Shown here: one piece after another, positions 8,888 to 16,900 of the stretch | Layout of the letters: each line of letters begins with the position of its first letter | Numbering within the stretch: position 1 is the stretch's first letter | NCBI GenBank assembly: GCA_934481385.1 | Contig: CAKSPD010000020.1 | Location: 1 to 20,168, forward strand | Direction: 5' to 3' | Source: an uncultured Oscillospiraceae bacterium | Lineage (GTDB): Bacteria; Bacillota; Clostridia; Oscillospirales; Ruminococcaceae | Length of the DNA stretch: 20,168 nucleotides | Notes under the pieces: model-generated | Told to the model about the DNA's origin: nothing | What the model saw: only the letters and a program-made list of their open reading frames with translations | Databases searched by the model: none | Position numbers and translations under genes: made by a program

Positions 8888-9847
8888 TTATTTTTCAAGG
8901 CTGTCGCTCTTACCGCTTGAAATATTAGCATAATATTCAAGAATACGGCTTGCATCAGAAGAATCAACACTTCCGTCATGATTTACGTCAGCACATTCAA
9001 GCTGTTTCTGTGTAAGGCCATATCCCTTACCGCTTGAAAAACCTGCATAAGCACTAAGAACGAGTGAAGAATCAGAAGCATCAATTACATTATCCTGATT
9101 TACATCACCTGTAAGGCAAGGTTCGCCTACCTGAACAGTAATTGATTTTACATCAGGCAGAAAATCCTTTGAAGATGAATAATATGTACCATATGATATA
9201 CCGTTTTCAACACTGTTCCATTCCTCATCAGTAACAGAATCAATATCTTTTATCTTAGGTTCAATATAGTAAATTTTATAGAGTCCTTCAGGAGTACCCT
9301 GCTTTATAACAGCATCAAAATCGCTAATCATATAGGCATCAGAATCACCGTCAAACCATTTTACAGCGTTTTTCATTTCTGACTGATATGAAATTGAATA
9401 TGCTGTTGCTGAACGTCCTGTGCTTTCATCAGGCTTATCAGGAATAATGAACTGTCCCTGAAATTTGTATTTATTATTTGAAACTTTTCCGAAACAGGTA
9501 AGCGGTCTTGATGTTGAAAAGGTTGTACCGTCAGAAAGAGTATATTCTGTTTCATCGTTTGCATCATAAAAAGGGATTAAAAGATTTCCGAGGGAAATAT
9601 ATTCGCTGTCAGATTTCCAGCGGATTCTCAAAGCACCTATATCATTTGAAGAATCATCAATATACATTCCTATTCTTAAAGTAACATCGCCATTCTGAAC
9701 ATCTTCCGCAGATACTTTTACAATATCAGTGCTATCACCTGATTTGAAGTATAAAAGCGTATTGCTCTCAGCATATGCAGGAAGCATATTCAAAGCAGAA
9801 AAAGCAAATGTCAGAGCTGATAAAGCAGAAATGATTCTCTTTTTCAT
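8888..9847 (-). CDS. secreted protein with C-terminal type I dockerin
   Basis: Exported protein predicted to attach to a cellulosome scaffoldin through a cohesin-dockerin contact. Residues 1-26 are a signal peptide (MKKR start, hydrophobic core, AYA cleavage site). Residues about 27-245 form an unrecognised beta-rich module with no glycoside hydrolase motif that I can identify. The dockerin is at about 247-313, with two calcium loops: DVNQDNVIDASD (248-259) and DVNHDGSVDSSD (287-298). The tail is SDSLEK. The ATG lies inside ATGA shared with the mtnN stop. AAAGGTGG about 10 nt upstream is only a weak ribosome site, so translation likely depends on coupling. The tail resembles the partial gene at 20148-20168. 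The role of the N-terminal module is unknown. Confidence 0.9.
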   Translation of the reverse strand: MKKRIISALSALTFAFSALNMLPAYAESNTLLYFKSGDSTDIVKVSAEDVQNGDVTLRIGMYIDDSSNDIGALRIRWKSDSEYISLGNLLIPFYDANDETEYTLSDGTTFSTSRPLTCFGKVSNNKYKFQGQFIIPDKPDESTGRSATAYSISYQSEMKNAVKWFDGDSDAYMISDFDAVIKQGTPEGLYKIYYIEPKIKDIDSVTDEEWNSVENGISYGTYYSSSKDFLPDVKSITVQVGEPCLTGDVNQDNVIDASDSSLVLSAYAGFSSGKGYGLTQKQLECADVNHDGSVDSSDASRILEYYANISSGKSDSLEK

Positions 9848-10521
9848 ATTTCGTCAGCCACCTTTAAAACTACTTCTGCAACACGTTTTGCTGCAATCTT
9901 TTCAAATTCATCAAATGACATAGCACCTTCATCATCAGCGTTGTCGGAAATGCATCTTATACTTACAAACGGAACACTGTTAAGATAACAGCAATGACCT
10001 ATTGCAGAGGTTTCCATATCAACAGCATAAGGATTAAATTTATCCTGAATATCCTTTTTAACTTCATTGCTTGAAATAAATGCCTCACCTGAAACAATTC
10101 TGCCTCTGAATGAATTTATTCCATAATCGGAGCATACTTTTTCAGCCTTTTCAATGAGCATTTCATCAGCCTTGAAAACTGCACAGTACGGTGGATAATC
10201 TGCAAGAAAATGCGGGTCAAGGTCATGAGCAAGAACATCTGTTGAAATTACAATGTCACATACTTTGACATCACTGTTCATACCGCCTGCAATACCCGTA
10301 TTTATAATACAGTCAGGGGCGAAATTATCAATAAGAACCTGTGTACATAATGCAGAATTTACTTTTGCTATGCCACAGCATGCGTTTATAATTTTCTTTC
10401 CGTTCAAATTATTGATATAGAAATCAAATCCGGATTTCTTTACAATTTCAGCATCACCGAGAATTTTTCTTATATCAACAAGTTCTGACGGCATAGCACC
10501 TATAATTCCGATAGTATTCAT
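9844..10521 (-). CDS. mtnN: 5'-methylthioadenosine/S-adenosylhomocysteine nucleosidase
   Basis: Cleaves adenine from methylthioadenosine and S-adenosylhomocysteine, removing inhibitory by-products of polyamine synthesis and methylation (Pfs/MTAN family, cytoplasmic). Its 225 residues are near the usual length of about 230. GIIGAMPSE near the N-terminus carries the catalytic Glu13. NTGIAGG at 74-80 is the phosphorylase-fold glycine loop, VDMET at 167-171 supplies the Met-Glu pair that binds the ribose, and Asp193 in SDNAD is the catalytic acid. The start at 10521 has AGGAGG (10539-10534) at a rather long 12-nt spacing; the upstream in-frame codon TGA rules out an earlier start. It has its own promoter (10559-10587), and the 3' end overlaps the secreted dockerin gene by 4 nt, an odd pairing of cytosolic and exported products. 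Confidence 0.94.
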   Translation of the reverse strand: MNTIGIIGAMPSELVDIRKILGDAEIVKKSGFDFYINNLNGKKIINACCGIAKVNSALCTQVLIDNFAPDCIINTGIAGGMNSDVKVCDIVISTDVLAHDLDPHFLADYPPYCAVFKADEMLIEKAEKVCSDYGINSFRGRIVSGEAFISSNEVKKDIQDKFNPYAVDMETSAIGHCCYLNSVPFVSIRCISDNADDEGAMSFDEFEKIAAKRVAEVVLKVADEI

Positions 10522-10558
10522 TTTGTGTCAAATCCTCCTATATTTTTGATATAAAAAG

Positions 10559-10587
10559 ATTATAACACAGAATGAAAAAAAAATCAA
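10559..10587 (-). promoter_or_regulatory. sigma-A promoter of mtnN-dockerin operon
   Basis: On the minus strand a -35 TTGATT (10587-10582) and a perfect -10 TATAAT (10564-10559) have a 17-bp spacer. The -35 overlaps the pncB stop codon (10586-10584). No terminator lies between pncB and mtnN, so read-through from pncAB is also likely. Confidence 0.85.
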
Positions 10588-12020
10588 TTGAAATATTTGT
10601 TAAGAAGATTATTTTTTATATCCCATAATTTCTGGGACAAGTCAACATAATACTCATGAGGATTTTCAAAACGCTTTACTTCGTCCCATATAAGTGAAAG
10701 CTGTTCCTTACAGTATTCTTTGATTTTCTGAACAGCCGGAAGATTATAAATACATTCACCGTTCTTAAAAAGCTGTACCTGCAATTTCTTAGCAGTAAAA
10801 TTTGTAATGGTTTTGCGTTTATATATCTGTTCAGGGTTGAATATAACATAAGGCTTTGTATTGTCAATAACTTCTCCGGCAACAGTTATAACGTCCGCAA
10901 TAGCCATACCTGTTGAATTGTCAAAAAGCCTCCATACTTCTTTATAAGAAGGATTTGTAATCTTTGAAGTATTTTCAGAAAGCTTTATTTTAGGAATAAT
11001 TTCACCGTTTTCTTCAACAGCAGAAAGCTTGTAAACTCCGCCGAATACGGGTTCGGATTTTGAAGTAACAAGACGTTCACCAACTCCGAAACTGTCTATT
11101 TCAGCTCCCTGTGATATAAGGTCACGGATAATATATTCATCAAGTGAATTTGATGCAACTATCTTTACATAGTCAAGACCTGCATTATCAAGCATTTTTC
11201 TTGCTTTTTTTGAAAGATATGCAATATCTCCGCTGTCTATTCTTATTCCTGCACCCTTATGGCCTGCTTTTTCAAGTTCCTTAAACACCGTTATAGCATT
11301 AGGAATACCTGATTTTATAACATTATATGTGTCAACAAGAAGTGTACAGCTATCGGGATATACTTTTGCATATGCACGGAATGCTGAAAGTTCATCAGGG
11401 AAAAGCTGTACCCAGCTGTGAGCCATAGTTCCAAGAGCATTTACACCGAAATCCCTGTCAGATATAGTACAAGCCGTACCTGCACAGCCACCGATATATG
11501 ATGCTCTTGCACCGTATACAGCACCGTCATAACCCTGAGCCCTTCTTGAACCAAATTCCATTACAGGTCTGCCGTCAGCAGCGGTAACAATACGGTTTGC
11601 CTTTGTAGCAATAAGACTCTGATGATTTACAGTAAGAAGTATCATTGTTTCAATGAACTGTGCCTGAATTGCTTCGCCACGAACAGTTATAATAGGTTCA
11701 TTCGGGAATATCGGAGTTCCCTCCGGAATTGCCCATACATCACATGTAAATTTAAAATTTTCAAGATATTTCAGAAAATCCTCACAGAACATATTTTTTC
11801 CTCTGAGATATTCAATATCTTCAGCAGTAAATTTAAGATTATTCAGATATTCAACAACCTGTTCAACACCTGCCATAATTGCATAACCTGCATTATCAGG
11901 AACTTTTCTGAAAAACATATCAAAATAGGCAATCTGATTTGCCTTTCCGTTTTCAAAAAATCCGTTAGCCATAGTGATTTCATAAAAATCAACAAGCATA
12001 GTCAGATTACGTTCATTCAT
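10584..12020 (-). CDS. pncB: nicotinate phosphoribosyltransferase
   Basis: Makes nicotinate mononucleotide from nicotinate and PRPP (ATP-assisted), the second step of nicotinamide salvage to NAD. The start at 12020 is chosen because AAGGAGA (12036-12030) lies 9 nt upstream; a further in-frame ATG at 12047 lies inside pncA and has no ribosome site. This gives 478 residues. Family signatures are the N-terminal TMLVDFYEITMANG, the EFGSRRAQG block (about 155-163), His201 in GTMAHSW, which is the position phosphorylated by ATP in this family, LLVDTYN, and IRIDSGDIAYLSKKAR for the phosphoribosyl site. It starts 1 nt after the pncA stop, so the two genes form a coupled salvage pair. Confidence 0.96.
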   Translation of the reverse strand: MNERNLTMLVDFYEITMANGFFENGKANQIAYFDMFFRKVPDNAGYAIMAGVEQVVEYLNNLKFTAEDIEYLRGKNMFCEDFLKYLENFKFTCDVWAIPEGTPIFPNEPIITVRGEAIQAQFIETMILLTVNHQSLIATKANRIVTAADGRPVMEFGSRRAQGYDGAVYGARASYIGGCAGTACTISDRDFGVNALGTMAHSWVQLFPDELSAFRAYAKVYPDSCTLLVDTYNVIKSGIPNAITVFKELEKAGHKGAGIRIDSGDIAYLSKKARKMLDNAGLDYVKIVASNSLDEYIIRDLISQGAEIDSFGVGERLVTSKSEPVFGGVYKLSAVEENGEIIPKIKLSENTSKITNPSYKEVWRLFDNSTGMAIADVITVAGEVIDNTKPYVIFNPEQIYKRKTITNFTAKKLQVQLFKNGECIYNLPAVQKIKEYCKEQLSLIWDEVKRFENPHEYYVDLSQKLWDIKNNLLNKYFN

Positions 12021-12021
12021 A

Positions 12022-12645
12022 TCAATCAATCTCCTTTGCAAGTTCAATTCCGTTTGTTTCCATAATCATAAGAGCCGAAAGATTCATAAATTCAGCATTG
12101 TGTATTCCGCCGTCATAAGTTTCAACAGCATTTAGAGGAACGATAACTCTTGATTTTATATTATTCTGACTGAAATATGTTTTAAGAGTTATGCAGAAAT
12201 TATGAACGCATATATCAGTGCAGTCACCGCATACGATAAAATTTTTTATATTCCTGTTTTCAGCAAGAAATTTCTGAAATTCAGGAACGTGAAATCCGTT
12301 TGTAGAATTTTTAGGAATAACTGTTGAAATATTATTTTTTATCTCATCAATAAGTTCCGATTCTCTTGTATTTTCAAGGCAATGTACAGGAAAATTTTCA
12401 AATTCAACTGAATTTTCCTTGTGACAGTCAGCAAATGCAATTATATCTATACCCTTTTCACGGCATTCTGAAACAAGTTTTGAAACATCGGAAACTATAT
12501 TTTTTATGCGTGGACTTGAAAGAGAACCTTCATTCACAAATCCGTTAATCATATCAACGACAACAAGAACAGTTTCAGATTTATTGAGTTCCGAAAGTTT
12601 TAAGGGCATTGCGGAAAAGATATGTTTTTTTATTTCTGAAAGCAT
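12022..12645 (-). CDS. pncA: nicotinamidase (isochorismatase-fold cysteine hydrolase)
   Basis: Predicted to hydrolyse nicotinamide to nicotinate and ammonia, feeding the adjacent pncB. The start at 12645 follows GGAGG (12658-12654) with 8 nt spacing; the ATG at 12660 overlaps that ribosome site and has none of its own. This gives 207 residues. The catalytic triad is Asp31 (VVVDMINGF), Lys112 (VIPKNSTNGF) and Cys146 in the GDCTDICV motif. ADCH (Asp73, His75) and FPVHC (His88) match the metal-ligand pattern Asp-His-His of nicotinamidases such as yeast Pnc1. A generic isochorismatase-like hydrolase is the alternative, but the metal motif together with the pncB neighbour favours nicotinamidase. 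Confidence 0.87.
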   Translation of the reverse strand: MLSEIKKHIFSAMPLKLSELNKSETVLVVVDMINGFVNEGSLSSPRIKNIVSDVSKLVSECREKGIDIIAFADCHKENSVEFENFPVHCLENTRESELIDEIKNNISTVIPKNSTNGFHVPEFQKFLAENRNIKNFIVCGDCTDICVHNFCITLKTYFSQNNIKSRVIVPLNAVETYDGGIHNAEFMNLSALMIMETNGIELAKEID

Positions 12646-12666
12646 AATATAATCCTCCATATTATT

Positions 12667-12699
12667 AAAAAGACGGCATACTATAATATGTATACCGTC
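12667..12699 (-). terminator. terminator of the pduL gene, just upstream of pncA
   Basis: A 10-bp stem (GACGGCATAC, 12672-12681, with GTATACCGTC, 12690-12699) contains one wobble pair and an 8-nt loop. On the minus strand it is followed by TTTTT (12671-12667). It lies 24 nt past the pduL stop and only 21 nt before the pncA start. Confidence 0.82.
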
Positions 12700-12716
12700 C
12701 TGTGTTTTTATGTAAA
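12689..12716 (-). promoter_or_regulatory. candidate pncAB promoter inside the pduL terminator
   Basis: On the minus strand TTTACA (12716-12711) and TATACA (12694-12689) are separated by 16 bp. A start near 12682 would leave a leader of about 37 nt that keeps the pncA ribosome site. The match is moderate, and it is the only promoter-like pair I see in this short gap. Confidence 0.32.
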
Positions 12717-12723
12717 TAAAATC

Positions 12724-13302
12724 TTAAAGATTAACGATTTCTCCCCAGAGTTCTCTCGGAGCAGCAACAGCATTTGATTCATCAGTATCAATGTGCATAG
12801 CTGCGGAGAATTTTTCGGATACTCTTACAACAACATCGCCTAAAATAGCTTTTCTGCCGTCAGTATCAAGCTTAACCCAAACAATCTGCTTATCCTTAAC
12901 GCCCATTTCTTCAGCATCAGCAGGAGTAAGGTGTATATGACGCTTTGCAACAATAACGCCCTCAGAGATTTCAATTTCACCGCAAGGGCCTATAATCTTA
13001 CAAGCACCTGAACCGGCAACATCGCCTGATTCTCTTATAGGAGCAGAGATACCGATTGAACGTGCATCAGTAGCAGAGAGTTCAACCTGATTTGCAGAAC
13101 GTACAGGGCCGAGGATAGAAACGTTAGGGAGTTCTTTCTTAGGGCCTACGATAGTAACTCTTTCCTCACAGGCAAACTGACCGGGCTGAGAGAGGTCTTT
13201 CTTTTTAGTAAGAACAGCACCCTTACCGAAAAGGATTTCAAGAGCTTCCTGAGTAACATGAACGTGTCTTGCAGAAGTTTCTACAATAAATTTCTTTGAC
13301 AT
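12724..13302 (-). CDS. pduL: PduL-type phosphate acyltransferase (phosphotransacylase)
   Basis: Interconverts acyl-CoA and acyl-phosphate (acetyl or propanoyl) using a zinc-dependent fold unrelated to Pta. Its 192 residues consist of the two related halves expected of this family. ARHVHVT (His13, His15) and KRHIHLTP (His122, His124) provide metal-binding histidines. LSQPGQFACEERVTIVGPK, ELSATDARSIGISAPIRESGD (with Arg90) and the C-terminal MHIDTDESNA are all typical. There is no N-terminal encapsulation extension and no microcompartment gene nearby, so it is probably a free cytosolic enzyme, perhaps the cell's acetyl-phosphate former. GGAGG lies 7 nt before the ATG. It has its own consensus promoter and terminator, so it is monocistronic. 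Symbol by homology; the substrate is unproven. Confidence 0.92.
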   Translation of the reverse strand: MSKKFIVETSARHVHVTQEALEILFGKGAVLTKKKDLSQPGQFACEERVTIVGPKKELPNVSILGPVRSANQVELSATDARSIGISAPIRESGDVAGSGACKIIGPCGEIEISEGVIVAKRHIHLTPADAEEMGVKDKQIVWVKLDTDGRKAILGDVVVRVSEKFSAAMHIDTDESNAVAAPRELWGEIVNL

Positions 13303-13337
13303 GATATAGCCTCCAAAAAAAATAATTTATTGTATAT

Positions 13338-13366
13338 ATTCTAACACTTTTTTTTCAAAACGTCAA
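13338..13366 (-). promoter_or_regulatory. sigma-A promoter of pduL
   Basis: On the minus strand a -35 TTGACG (13366-13361) and a -10 TAGAAT (13343-13338) have a 17-bp spacer containing an 8-A run. The leader is about 30 nt. Confidence 0.87.
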
Positions 13367-13452
13367 GAGAAATCCGATAAATTTACATATTGCACAAAAA
13401 AGACGATAATATTTTTCTGTTAATATTATTTTAATAGTAACAGAAATTTAAG

Positions 13453-13483
13453 AAAATCCGCTGGACAATATCCAACGGTTTTT
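13453..13483 (-). terminator. terminator of tRNA-Lys
   Basis: An imperfect hairpin lies immediately 3' of the tRNA. AAAACCG and TGGA pair with TCCA and CGGATTTT around a 5-nt loop, with one bulge and one wobble pair. On the minus strand it is followed by TTTTCTTAAATTT. Confidence 0.7.
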
Positions 13484-13487
13484 CAAG

Positions 13488-13560
13488 TGAGACACGAGGG
13501 ATTTGAACCCTCGACCCTACGCTTAAAAGGCGTATGCTCTGCCAACTGAGCTAGTGTCTC
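13488..13560 (-). tRNA. tRNA-Lys(UUU)
   Basis: The 73-nt cloverleaf on the minus strand has acceptor GAGACAC/GTGTCTC with discriminator A, D arm GCTC/GAGC, anticodon stem TACGC/GCGTA with loop CTTTTAA (anticodon TTT), and T arm GAGGG-TTCAAAT-CCCTC. The 3' CCA is not encoded. The promoter at 13617-13645 is upstream. Confidence 0.97.
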
Positions 13561-13616
13561 ATTTGCCTTATGATAAATTTTACTGTGTGACTTTTGTGTC
13601 ATTCACAACATAATAG

Positions 13617-13645
13617 ATTATACTACATTTTTCCGGAAATGTCAA
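13617..13645 (-). promoter_or_regulatory. consensus promoter of tRNA-Lys
   Basis: On the minus strand, perfect TTGACA (13645-13640) and perfect TATAAT (13622-13617) have a 17-bp spacer, as expected for a strong stable-RNA promoter. The leader to the tRNA is about 50 nt. Confidence 0.93.
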
Positions 13646-13732
13646 CCCTCTTTTTTGAATTCGTATGATTAAACAAAAACATTATTTATTATTACACAAA
13701 ATTATTGAATTATACAAAAAATCAAAAATCGG

Positions 13733-13761
13733 TTGACTTTTGGAATTATCTGTGATATAAT
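13733..13761 (+). promoter_or_regulatory. promoter of tRNA-Arg
   Basis: TTGACT (13733-13738) and TATAAT (13756-13761) have a 17-bp spacer, about 28 nt before the likely 5' end of the mature tRNA. Confidence 0.92.
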
Positions 13762-13795
13762 AATTAAGTCATCAGAAATGATGACAAGAAAATAT

Positions 13796-13869
13796 GTGCC
13801 TGTAGCTCAGCTGGATAGAGTGACTGGCTACGAACCAGTAGGTCAGGGGTTCGAATCCCTTCAGGCACG
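13796..13869 (+). tRNA. tRNA-Arg(ACG)
   Basis: The cloverleaf has acceptor GTGCCTG/CAGGCAC with discriminator G, D arm GCTC/GAGT, anticodon stem ACTGG/CCAGT with loop CTACGAA (anticodon ACG, expected to be read as ICG), and T arm AGGGG-TTCGAAT-CCCTT. CCA is not encoded. It is divergent from tRNA-Lys and followed by its own terminator. Confidence 0.97.
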
Positions 13870-13873
13870 TTTT

Positions 13874-13905
13874 AAAGAAACGAATTTATAATTCGTTTCT
13901 TTTTT
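13874..13905 (+). terminator. terminator of tRNA-Arg
   Basis: A 13-bp perfect stem (AAAGAAACGAATT, 13874-13886, with AATTCGTTTCTTT, 13890-13902) has a 3-nt loop and is followed by T to 13905. Confidence 0.92.
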
Positions 13906-13930
13906 ATTTTTCAGAATAAATTTCAGATAC

Positions 13931-13962
13931 AAAAAACGGGTAATATTAATTACCCGTTTTTT
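13931..13962 (-). terminator. terminator containing the stop codon of the GGDEF-EAL gene
   Basis: A 14-bp stem (13931-13944 with 13949-13962) built around ACGGGTAAT/ATTACCCGT has a 4-nt loop. On the minus strand it is followed by TTTTTTG. The stop codon (13948-13946) falls at the loop, so the last codons of the gene are part of the hairpin. Confidence 0.9.
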
Positions 13963-16900
13963 TATTAAGAGTTCTGATTTCATTGACAATTTTTTCATCT
14001 ATCGGAAGCGGTTCAAAAAGCGGACGTGTAAAATAATATCCCTGAAGTAAATCCACTCCGCATTCAATTACGGTTTTCATTTCGTTATAGGTTTCAACGC
14101 CTTCTGCAAGCACCATAATATTTTTTGTCTTAGCAATCTGAACAAGATTGCTTATAATACTTGTACGGCTTATATCTCTGTCACAGCCACTTATAATTGA
14201 ACGGTCTATCTTTATGATATTCGGATTGATTGTTATAAGGGCATATTCGCTGTTATAACCGCTTCCGAAATCATCAAGGGCAACTTTTGCTCCCCATTTT
14301 CCGATAATTTTTTGTTTTTTCTGGATATATTCATCATTTACGTTATCGCTTTCAAGAACTTCAAGAACAATATTTTTGAGATACTGACTGTTTTCTGATT
14401 CCAGAACAGCAATATCATCATTTTTCATAATACAGTTTGAAAGTGAATTAATAAATATTTTCTTATCGGGTAAAATATTCCCCTTATTTAACTGTTCACG
14501 ATAATTTCTAAGACTGAGAAGCCATGTAAGACGTTCTATCTCATAGAGTTTTGCACCTGTTCTTGCTATACGAATAAATTCAAGAGGAGATTTAAAGACA
14601 TTCGACTGCGGACGCATAAGAGCCTCATATCCATATATTTCACCTGTTTTAGCAGAAACGATACTCTGGAAAGTATATTTTATGCTTTCTTCATCGATAA
14701 TTCTGTTCATTTCTTCTATACCGGTAATAAGTATAGAATCCTTGCTGTAAAGTGAAATATCAAATTCAGCAATAGCTCCCTTTGTGGAATGTTTTATAGT
14801 ATACATTGCAAAGTCAGCATATTTTATCAGAAGTTCATATGAAGGTGAATCATCAGGATACCACGAAATACCGCCACTTGCTCTGATTTTATAGTGAGTG
14901 CCGTCAGAAAGCAGACAATAGCTTTCATTAAGATGCCGGCGAACTTTTGAAATAACTTCCCTGATTTCTTCCTTTGAATCAAATCCGCTGAGAAATACAT
15001 TGAATTCATCGCCTGACATTCTCGCAACAACTCCGCCATAATCTCTGAATGTCTTGAATATATTCGCAGCGGTTTTAATATAATCATCTCCGAAATCGTG
15101 ACCGTATGTATCATTTACATATTTGAGGTTGTCCAAATCCCACATAATAAACGCAGATACTTTCAAAGCTCTCGGATTTGCAAACATTTCATCTATCTTG
15201 TTATAATATGCACGTCTGCTAAGGAGTCCCGTTGTAATATCATAGTCACGTTCATATTCAATTTTTTTCTTTTCGATAACAATTTTTGTTATATCCTGAA
15301 CAAGTCCGATAACATTTGACTTATCTCTCATAAGATTAAATTTAAACCATCTGGCTGTCTTATTTTCGGAATTTGTAAACAATATTTCAATGCTTATATT
15401 TTCACCGCCGGAAGTATCATAACTATGGCTGAAAATTTCATTTGAGCAGACTTCATCTTTTTTATCGACAGTTTTTACAAATTCCCTGAAATCATCAAAG
15501 GAAACAATTTTATCTTCGGCAGTCACACCAGATATTTTAAAGAGTTTTATAAGGCTTTCTGATACAAAGACATTGTTTTCAATATCATTATACATAAATA
15601 TGCCTATGCCCATATTAACCATACTTATAATTCTTGATACTCTTGAGGACTGTTCAATAACATTAATCTGGAGATTTTCAATAGCTTTTCCGAGTTCATC
15701 AACTTCATCTATTCCGGAAGATTCAAAACATATAATCTTGCTGATTTTTTTGCTGAATCCCGATTTTATAGTTCTTTCGCTCAATGTGCCTATCATTCTT
15801 GCAACAGGTTTTGTTATGCTTCTGTTTATTATAACAGCACAAAGCGTACTGAATACCATAGATATTACTGATGAAATAGAAAAAAGCTTCATAAGTGTTG
15901 TATATATATTGAGAACTTTTGATTTTTCAGCAACAGCAATCAATGCCCATTTCTGATTTTTATACGGAGATGATGAAGTATATATATTCATTTCCTGTAT
16001 ATTTCCGACTGACTCTATTTCACTCTGCGGATTGAAATTATATATATCAGACTGTATTTTATTCTTTTTGCTTATAACAGTATTATCATCAACAAGTCGC
16101 CCGAAAGCTGCACCGGAATGCATAACAATTGAATATTCACCGTTATTTTCTTTATCAAATCCGATAATATAGCAGGCTGCATCATTCAGAAAATCATTTG
16201 ACGGAATATTCTTTATTATAAGTTTTTCCATAAGTCCGATTCCAAGAACACCATAAACTGTTCCGTCATCAAGAGTAAGAGGAACAGTGTATTTCATACT
16301 CGGCTGTGCTGAATCAGAAATTTTTGAAAACTGCGTCCAGTATCCGTATTTATAAGCCTGAAAGTTTTCAGAATTCTGTGCATTTTTTATTGTATCAAGA
16401 TAAAAATCAAAACTGCTTTCATTCCCTTTCGGGATATTCAGATGAAGTGACCATTCATAATCAAGAGCTATTCCGAGATTATGTGCAATTTCAGAATTCC
16501 CCATTTCCATAAGCAAATCATCGTTATTATTTATATCATTTTCTGATATGTCAAGATCTCTGAAATAGAGTCCTGCCTTTAAAACAGAATCGTCCTGAGA
16601 ATAAAGTTCTCCGGTATCAAGTATAATAAAAGCATCATTTACCATATTACGTCTGAGAAGATATATAAGTGCATCAGCCGACTCTGAAAGTATCTGTTTG
16701 CTCAAATCTTTATTTTTGGTTAAATCATCAATAGTCAGGTTATTTTCTTTAAGAATATTGTCAGTAATATCATTTATTTCAGATGAAGTTTCATCAACAA
16801 GAGCAGTTTTCTGGAGCAGAACATTTTCAACATAATTTTTACGGTTTTCAGTTTTTTCAACAAGCATATTATAAGCGTATTTTTTTATATATGAAAATTC

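Noticed and set aside
11622..12065. 147-residue plus-strand open frame opposite pncB
   Set aside because: It lies antisense to conserved NAPRTase motifs, its predicted protein has no recognisable domain, and no ribosome site is seen.
12646..12660. ATG at 12660 as the pncA start
   Set aside because: It sits on the GGAGG that serves the ATG at 12645 and has no ribosome site of its own.
13561..13732. Possible extra small RNA between the divergent tRNA genes
   Set aside because: Only the two tRNA promoters and short, weak inverted repeats are visible; nothing supports a separate RNA gene.
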